Shown in pieces: positions 6,438 through 10,467 of a stretch of DNA of 10,467 nucleotides. The translations under genes were made by a program, and so were the position numbers. Origin of the DNA: Pseudomonadota bacterium (GTDB lineage Bacteria; Pseudomonadota; Alphaproteobacteria; Caulobacterales; Caulobacteraceae); contig JAEXJH010000069.1 in assembly GCA_023445955.1 (NCBI GenBank), positions 1 to 10,467 of the forward strand, given 5' to 3'. The notes below the pieces were generated by a model. It saw only the letters and a list, made by a program, of their open reading frames with translations. It was not told the DNA's origin and did not search any database. Positions within the stretch are counted from its first letter, which is position 1. Each line of letters opens with the position of its first letter.

Positions 6438-6652
6438 TTCTCCTAAAATTTGAACAGCTTAGAAGTTTCCCCTCCGGGGACCCCGAGCCATTTCGCGCAG
6501 CCTGAACAGCTGTACGCCGCGCCGTCGACGGACGTTTCCGGCTCGCAAATCTCCTCCGATCCAGGCCTTGTCAGGCCAAGCTTCCCCGGCCCACAAAAGG
6601 CGATCCGGCTTCGGCTGCGTCGCCGTGGGCTCACAGGGTTTCGAGGATCGAC
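6438..6652. other. Spacer between tRNA-Lys and the M24 peptidase gene
   Basis: No gene is supported here. It contains a small hairpin, TCCCC-TCC-GGGGA (6468-6480), without a T-run, which may end the tRNA transcript. It also holds a 10-base palindrome CCGTCGACGG (6522-6531) and a direct repeat TGAACAGCT at 6451-6459 and 6503-6511. The peptidase ribosome binding site GAGGA lies at 6643-6647. I could not identify a convincing promoter. Confidence 0.5.
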
Positions 6653-7906
6653 ATGACCGCATTTCAAGACCTGGGCCGGCGCGGCTTCCTGGCCGGCGCA
6701 GCAGCGAGCGCGGCCGCCCTGGGCGCGCCCGCATGGGCCCAACAGACCGCCGCCAAGAAGATGACCGACGGCGTCGCCCTGATCGGCCCGGCCGAGCGTC
6801 AAGCCCGGATCGAGCGCGCCCAGGCGCTGATGGCCAAGCTGGGCCTGTCGGCGATCGTCACCGAGCCGGGCTCGTCGATGGACTATTTCACGGGCGCGCA
6901 GTGGAGCCGCAGCGAGCGGCCGTGCCTGGCGATCATCCCGCGCGAGGGCCAGGTCGGCATGGTCGTGCCGAAGTTCGAGGAGCCCTCGATCCGCCAGAGC
7001 CTGGGCGTGCCGGCCGAGGTCCGCACCTGGGAAGAGGACGAGAGCCCCTACGCTATCGCCGCCGGCCTGTTGGCGGACCGCAAGCTGGCCTCGGGCAAGA
7101 TCGGCACGGAAGAGACGATCCGCACCTTCATCGTCGAGGGCCTGAGCGTCGCCCTGCCCTCGGCCCAGGTCGTGTCGGGCGCGGCGGTGTTCCGCGGCTG
7201 CCGGATGATCAAGACGCCGGCCGAGCTGGCCCTGATGCAGGTCGCCGCCGACATCACCGTCGCGGCCCTGCGCCACACCTATGCCAACGTCAAAGCCGGC
7301 ATGGGCCCCAAGGACATCGGCGCCCTGATGGCCGAGTTCACGGTCAAGCAAGGCGCGCGGGTCAGCTTCAACCTGATCCTGATCGGCGAGGCGTCCGCCT
7401 ATCCGCACGGCTCGCGCCAGCCCCAGGTGTTGGGCGAAGGCCAGGTCGTGCTGATGGACTGCGGCTGTAATGTCGGCGGCTATGAGTCGGACATCTCGCG
7501 CACCTTCGTGTTCGGCGAGCCTACGTCCCGCCAGCGCAAGGTCTGGAACGACGTCGCCAAGGGCCAGCAGATCGCGTTCGAGGCCGCCCAGATCGGCGTC
7601 GAGGCTGGCTCGGTCGACCGCGCCGTTCGCGCCTACTACGACAGCCTGGGCTGGGGACCGCGCTATAAGCTTCCCGGCCTATCGCATCGCACCGGCCACG
7701 GCATCGGCATGGACGGCCACGAGCCGGTGAACTTCGTCATGTCCGAGACCACCAAGCTGGCGGCCGGCATGTGCTTCTCGGACGAGCCGGGCATCTACAT
7801 CCCCGGCGAGTTCGGCGTGCGCCTTGAGGACTGCATCCACATGACGCCGCAAGGGCCGCAGTGGTTCAGCAAGCCGCCGACCACGCTCGACAAGCCGATG
7901 GGGTGA
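6653..7906 (+). CDS. Tat-exported M24 family metallopeptidase (Xaa-Pro peptidase type)
   Basis: This is a dinuclear-metal peptidase of 417 residues with the creatinase/prolidase architecture, predicted to cleave peptides with proline at the second position. The N-terminus carries a twin-arginine signal (Arg9-Arg10 in LGRRGFLAG, then a hydrophobic stretch), with likely cleavage after AWA at residue 29. The product would therefore be folded in the cytoplasm and exported to the periplasm. An N-terminal creatinase-type domain (about 45-195) precedes the pita-bread catalytic domain. The expected metal ligands are all present: Asp269 and Asp280 (MDCG...YESDISRTF), His349 (TGHGIGMDGHEP), Glu378 (SDEPGIYI) and Glu392 (VRLED). 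The ATG at 6653 is supported by GAGGA five bases upstream. It stands alone between tRNA-Lys and the efflux operon. The exact substrate, Xaa-Pro dipeptide or longer peptide, cannot be told. Confidence 0.93.
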   Translation: MTAFQDLGRRGFLAGAAASAAALGAPAWAQQTAAKKMTDGVALIGPAERQARIERAQALMAKLGLSAIVTEPGSSMDYFTGAQWSRSERPCLAIIPREGQVGMVVPKFEEPSIRQSLGVPAEVRTWEEDESPYAIAAGLLADRKLASGKIGTEETIRTFIVEGLSVALPSAQVVSGAAVFRGCRMIKTPAELALMQVAADITVAALRHTYANVKAGMGPKDIGALMAEFTVKQGARVSFNLILIGEASAYPHGSRQPQVLGEGQVVLMDCGCNVGGYESDISRTFVFGEPTSRQRKVWNDVAKGQQIAFEAAQIGVEAGSVDRAVRAYYDSLGWGPRYKLPGLSHRTGHGIGMDGHEPVNFVMSETTKLAAGMCFSDEPGIYIPGEFGVRLEDCIHMTPQGPQWFSKPPTTLDKPMG

Positions 7907-7919
7907 TCGCGTCCTCGGC

Positions 7920-7962
7920 GGCTCCGCAGATTGTGGCGACAATCCGACGCATAAGCGGAGCC
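7920..7962. repeat. Nested inverted repeat after the M24 peptidase gene
   Basis: An outer stem GGCTCCGC (7920-7927) with GCGGAGCC (7955-7962) encloses an inner hairpin GATTGT-GGCG-ACAATC (7929-7944), leaving ten unpaired bases on the 3' side. It begins 14 bases after the TGA at 7904-7906. There is no T-run after it. It may act as a transcript 3' end or stability structure, or as paired protein-binding sites. Confidence 0.6.
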
Positions 7963-7964
7963 AT

Positions 7965-7993
7965 ATCGAGGCTCGATCATTTCAACCTTGAAA
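7965..7993. repeat. Two tandem palindromes upstream of the efflux operon
   Basis: ATCGAG-G-CTCGAT (7965-7977) and TTTCAA-CC-TTGAAA (7980-7993) are both perfect and lie only two bases apart. They look like operator half-site pairs. The TTGAAA half could also serve as a -35 box, though no good -10 follows at the right distance. Confidence 0.5.
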
Positions 7994-8012
7994 ACCGGCG
8001 CACATGTTCGGC

Positions 8013-8047
8013 CTCTAGGGGACTCTAGGTCCGTCGACTCATGACGG
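8013..8047. repeat. CTCTAGG direct repeat and adjoining dyad
   Basis: CTCTAGG occurs at 8013-8019 and 8023-8029, exactly ten bases apart, placing both copies on the same face of the helix. TCTAGGTC (8024-8031) partly resembles a Caulobacter -10 element, with 6 of 8 positions fitting GCTANAWC, but no matching -35 is seen. A dyad CCGTC (8031-8035) / GACGG (8043-8047) follows at once. Confidence 0.4.
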
Positions 8048-8059
8048 CGCGTTTCCTCT

Positions 8060-8078
8060 GGGCGGCCAGTCGCCGCCC
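8060..8078. repeat. GC-rich hairpin before the membrane fusion protein gene
   Basis: GGGCGGC (8060-8066) pairs with GCCGCCC (8072-8078) around CAGTC. It lies 39 bases before the start codon, so it would sit in the 5' leader if transcription begins upstream. No T-run follows it. Confidence 0.5.
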
Positions 8079-8117
8079 GCTCACGCCGCGCCGCGCGCGG
8101 CCGCTTTAAGGCTGACG

Positions 8118-9386
8118 ATGACTGACTTTCACGCCCCGCGTACGCCCCCGCGCCGCCGGACGCTGATCCTCGGCGGACTGATCGCTATCCTGGCCCTGGC
8201 CGGCGTGATCTGGCTGGCCTGGACCCTGCTTCACGGCAGCAAGGACGGCGAAGGCGGCGCGGGCGGTCCCGGCGGCGGATTCGGCGGCGGCGGCGGTCGG
8301 CGCGGTCCCGCCAGCACGGTGGCGGTCGCCACGGCGTCGGCGACGGATCTTCCCATTGTCATCGAGGCCCTGGGCACGGTGAAGCCGGCCGCGACCGTGA
8401 CGGTGCGTCCGCAGGTCGGCGGCGTGATCACCCAGGTGATGTTCCGCGAAGGCCAGGTGGTCCAGCGCGGCCAGGCCCTGGTCCAGATCGATCCCCGCCC
8501 CTACCAGATGTCGCTGCTGCAGGCGCAGGGCAACCTGACCCGCGACCAGGCCCAGCTGACCACCGCCAAGCTGACCCTGAGCCGCTACCAGACCCTGCTG
8601 GCCCAAGACTCGATCGCCCGCCAAGAGGTCGACAACCAGGCCGCCACGGTCAAGCAGCTGGAAGGCACCGTGATGGCCGACCAGGCCGCCGTCGGCACCG
8701 CGCGCCTGAACCTCGGCTTCGCCCGCATCGTCGCGCCCGTCTCGGGCCGCGTGGGCCTGCGCGTGACGGACGTCGGCAATTATATCGGCGCGGGTGACGC
8801 CACGGGCGTGGCGGTGATCACCACCGTCTCGCCGATCGATGTCGAGTTCACCGTTCCCCAGGACGACGTGCCGCGCATCGCCGCCCGCCAGGGCCGCGCC
8901 AATGTGCCGGTCACCGCGCTGGACCGCACCCGCACCAACACCCTGGATCGCGGCAGCTTCTCGACCCTCGACAACCTGGTGGACACCGGCACCGGCACGG
9001 TGAAGGCCAAGGCCCGCTTCCCGAACACGGGCAACACCCTGTTCCCCAGCCAGTTCGTCAATGTCCGCATGGAGCTGGACACCATCAAGGGCGCGATCGT
9101 CGTGCCGGCCACGGCCGTGCGCCAGGGCGGCGACGGCTCGTTCGTCTGGCTGCTGAACAGCGACCAGACGGTCTCCAAGACCCCGGTGAAGACCGGCCAG
9201 GCGACCGGCGTCCAGGTGCAGATCACGCAAGGCCTGAAGGCCGGCGACAAGGTCATCACCGAAGGCGGCGACCGCCTGCGCGATGGCGGCAAGGTCCAGT
9301 TGCCGGGCGCTCGTCCGCAAGGGCAAGGCAAGGGTAAGGGCGACGGCAAGGGTCGTCGCCAGCACCAGCAGCGGCCGGCGGCATAG
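8118..9386 (+). CDS. mdtA: RND efflux membrane fusion protein, MdtA-like
   Basis: This is the periplasmic adaptor of a tripartite RND pump, 422 residues, linking the inner-membrane permease to an outer-membrane channel. One N-terminal transmembrane anchor (about 15-38) has no lipobox cysteine. It is followed by an extremely glycine-rich linker (about 44-60). The biotinyl-lipoyl-like half with VRPQVGGVITQVMFREGQVV spans about 92-125, an alpha-hairpin about 128-205, and the returning lipoyl half begins at ARIVAPVSGRVGLR. The beta-barrel and membrane-proximal domains follow. The last 25 or so residues form a Gly/Lys/Arg/Gln-rich tail. The ATG at 8118 has AAGG six bases upstream. The permease gene starts 15 bases after the stop, so the two form an operon. 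The symbol reflects family resemblance, and the substrate range is unknown. Confidence 0.92.
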   Translation: MTDFHAPRTPPRRRTLILGGLIAILALAGVIWLAWTLLHGSKDGEGGAGGPGGGFGGGGGRRGPASTVAVATASATDLPIVIEALGTVKPAATVTVRPQVGGVITQVMFREGQVVQRGQALVQIDPRPYQMSLLQAQGNLTRDQAQLTTAKLTLSRYQTLLAQDSIARQEVDNQAATVKQLEGTVMADQAAVGTARLNLGFARIVAPVSGRVGLRVTDVGNYIGAGDATGVAVITTVSPIDVEFTVPQDDVPRIAARQGRANVPVTALDRTRTNTLDRGSFSTLDNLVDTGTGTVKAKARFPNTGNTLFPSQFVNVRMELDTIKGAIVVPATAVRQGGDGSFVWLLNSDQTVSKTPVKTGQATGVQVQITQGLKAGDKVITEGGDRLRDGGKVQLPGARPQGQGKGKGDGKGRRQHQQRPAA

Positions 9387-9401
9387 CCGGACCCGCGCCC
9401 G

Positions 9402-10467
9402 ATGAACCCCTCGCGTCCCTTCATCCAGCGGCCGGTCGCCACGGCCCTGTTCATGGCGGCCATCGTCCTGGCCGGCCTGGTCGGCTTCCGGCTGCTGCCG
9501 CTGTCGGCCCTGCCCCAGGTCGACTACCCCACCATCCAGGTCCAGACGCTCTATCCTGGGGCCAGCCCCGAGGTGATGAGCCAGACCGTCACCGCCCCGC
9601 TGGAACGCCAGCTGGGCGAGATGTCGGGCCTGGCCCGGATGAGCTCGGTCAGCACGGCCGGCGCGTCGGTCATCACCCTGCAGTTCAACCTGGGTGAGAC
9701 GCTCGACGTCGCCGAGCAGGAACTGCAGGCGGCCATCAACGCCAGCGGCTCGCTGCTGCCGGCCGACCTGCCCGCGCCGCCGGTCTACGCCAAGGTCAAT
9801 CCGGCCGACGCGCCGGTGCTGACCCTGGCGATCACGTCGGACACGCTGCCGCTGACCGAGGTGCAGAACCTCGTGAACACGCGCCTCGCCCAGAAGATCA
9901 GCCAGGTCTCGGGCGTGGGTCTCGTGTCGCTATCGGGCGGCCAGCGGCCCGCCATGCGCATCCAGGCCGACACGCAAGCCATGGCCAGCTACGGCCTGAC
10001 CCTGTCGGACGTGCAGACTGCGATCAGCGCCGCCAACGCCAACAGCGCCAAGGGCAGCTTCGACGGCCCAACCCGCAGCTACACGATCAACGCCAACGAC
10101 CAGCTGCTCAGCGTCGACGACTACAAGTCGCTGATCGTCACCTACAAGGACGGCGCGCCGATCCGCCTCTCCGACATAGCGCAAGTGGTCGAGAGCGCCG
10201 AGAACACCCGCCTGGGCGCCTGGGCCGGCAAGACCCCGGCCATCATCGTCAACGTCCAGCGCCAGCCCGGCGCCAACGTCATCAAGACCGTCGACGCCAT
10301 CAAGGCCAAGCTGCCTGAGCTGCAGGCCGGCTTGCCCGCCACCCTGGACGTCCAGGTGCTGGCCGACCGCACCACCGGCATCCGCGCCTCGGTGCACCAT
10401 GTCGAGATGGAGCTGCTGCTGGCCGTCGGGCTGGTGGTGCTGGTGATCTTCTTCTTCCTGCACAGCC
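9402..10467 (+). CDS. mdtB: RND efflux permease, MdtB-like (N-terminal part, cut by window end)
   Basis: This is the inner-membrane proton-driven pump subunit of the HAE1 RND family. Only the first 355 codons of a protein usually just over 1,000 residues long are present. It opens with [17 protein letters not shown] and the first transmembrane helix (about 10-30). The familiar [21 protein letters not shown] segment and the periplasmic porter domains follow, and the second helix begins at about 339 with [19 protein letters not shown]. The frame is open to the window end without a stop. The transmembrane-4 proton-relay acidic residues lie beyond the window. The ATG at 9402 has no strong Shine-Dalgarno sequence, and the 15-base gap after the fusion protein suggests translational coupling. 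MdtB rather than AcrB/MexB is favoured by N-terminal wording and by the MdtA-like partner. Confidence 0.93.
   Translation, partial: MNPSRPFIQRPVATALFMAAIVLAGLVGFRLLPLSALPQVDYPTIQVQTLYPGASPEVMSQTVTAPLERQLGEMSGLARMSSVSTAGASVITLQFNLGETLDVAEQELQAAINASGSLLPADLPAPPVYAKVNPADAPVLTLAITSDTLPLTEVQNLVNTRLAQKISQVSGVGLVSLSGGQRPAMRIQADTQAMASYGLTLSDVQTAISAANANSAKGSFDGPTRSYTINANDQLLSVDDYKSLIVTYKDGAPIRLSDIAQVVESAENTRLGAWAGKTPAIIVNVQRQPGANVIKTVDAIKAKLPELQAGLPATLDVQVLADRTTGIRASVHHVEMELLLAVGLVVLVIFFFLHS

Noticed and set aside
6451..6511. Direct repeat TGAACAGCT at 6451-6459 and 6503-6511, considered as a duplicated attachment site next to tRNA-Lys
   Set aside because: Only nine bases, not part of the tRNA, and the interval holds no gene or integrase. 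Resemblance to GAGCAGCTGA of the tRNA is too weak to use.
8106..9365. Antisense frame of 419 codons over the membrane fusion protein
   Set aside because: A shadow frame. The plus-strand product has the complete adaptor domain order.

Overview
The window is high-GC DNA from an alphaproteobacterium, most likely Caulobacter or a close relative. The clues are a TonB-dependent receptor of the Xanthomonas/Caulobacter type, promoter elements that fit the Caulobacter housekeeping consensus, and a small HPt phosphotransfer protein. The genome assignment is inferred from gene content and style, not from a database match.

Layout. A GcvA-like LysR regulator (99-1055) is followed by a short AroQ-class chorismate mutase (1104-1433), with a perfect dyad between them. 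A hairpin at 1438-1459 separates these from a convergent AIM24/TIGR00266 gene (2294-1467, minus), which has a good promoter. A roughly 430-base gap holds that promoter and a separate promoter for a large TonB-dependent outer-membrane receptor (2752-5835), which ends at a strong rho-independent terminator. Next come a partial tRNA-Lys-like copy (about 5909-5942), a single-domain HPt protein on the minus strand (6277-5939), and an intact tRNA-Lys(CTT) (6362-6437). A Tat-exported M24 Xaa-Pro-type peptidase (6653-7906) follows. A 211-base gap packed with inverted repeats then leads into an RND efflux operon: an MdtA-like membrane fusion protein (8118-9386) and an MdtB-like permease (from 9402, running off the window).

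The genes form separate small units: regulator and chorismate mutase, a stand-alone nutrient receptor, a phosphorelay shuttle, a periplasmic peptidase and a multidrug pump. I found no defence system, CRISPR array, insertion sequence or clear new multi-gene system.

The most unusual signal is at 5912-5938. Its 10-base flanks are identical to the tRNA-Lys anticodon arm 471 bases downstream, but its 7-base loop is inverted. The minus strand therefore carries a 16/17 match to the tRNA-Lys anticodon stem-loop just after the stop codon of the HPt gene. The second is the nested and tandem inverted repeats in front of the efflux operon.
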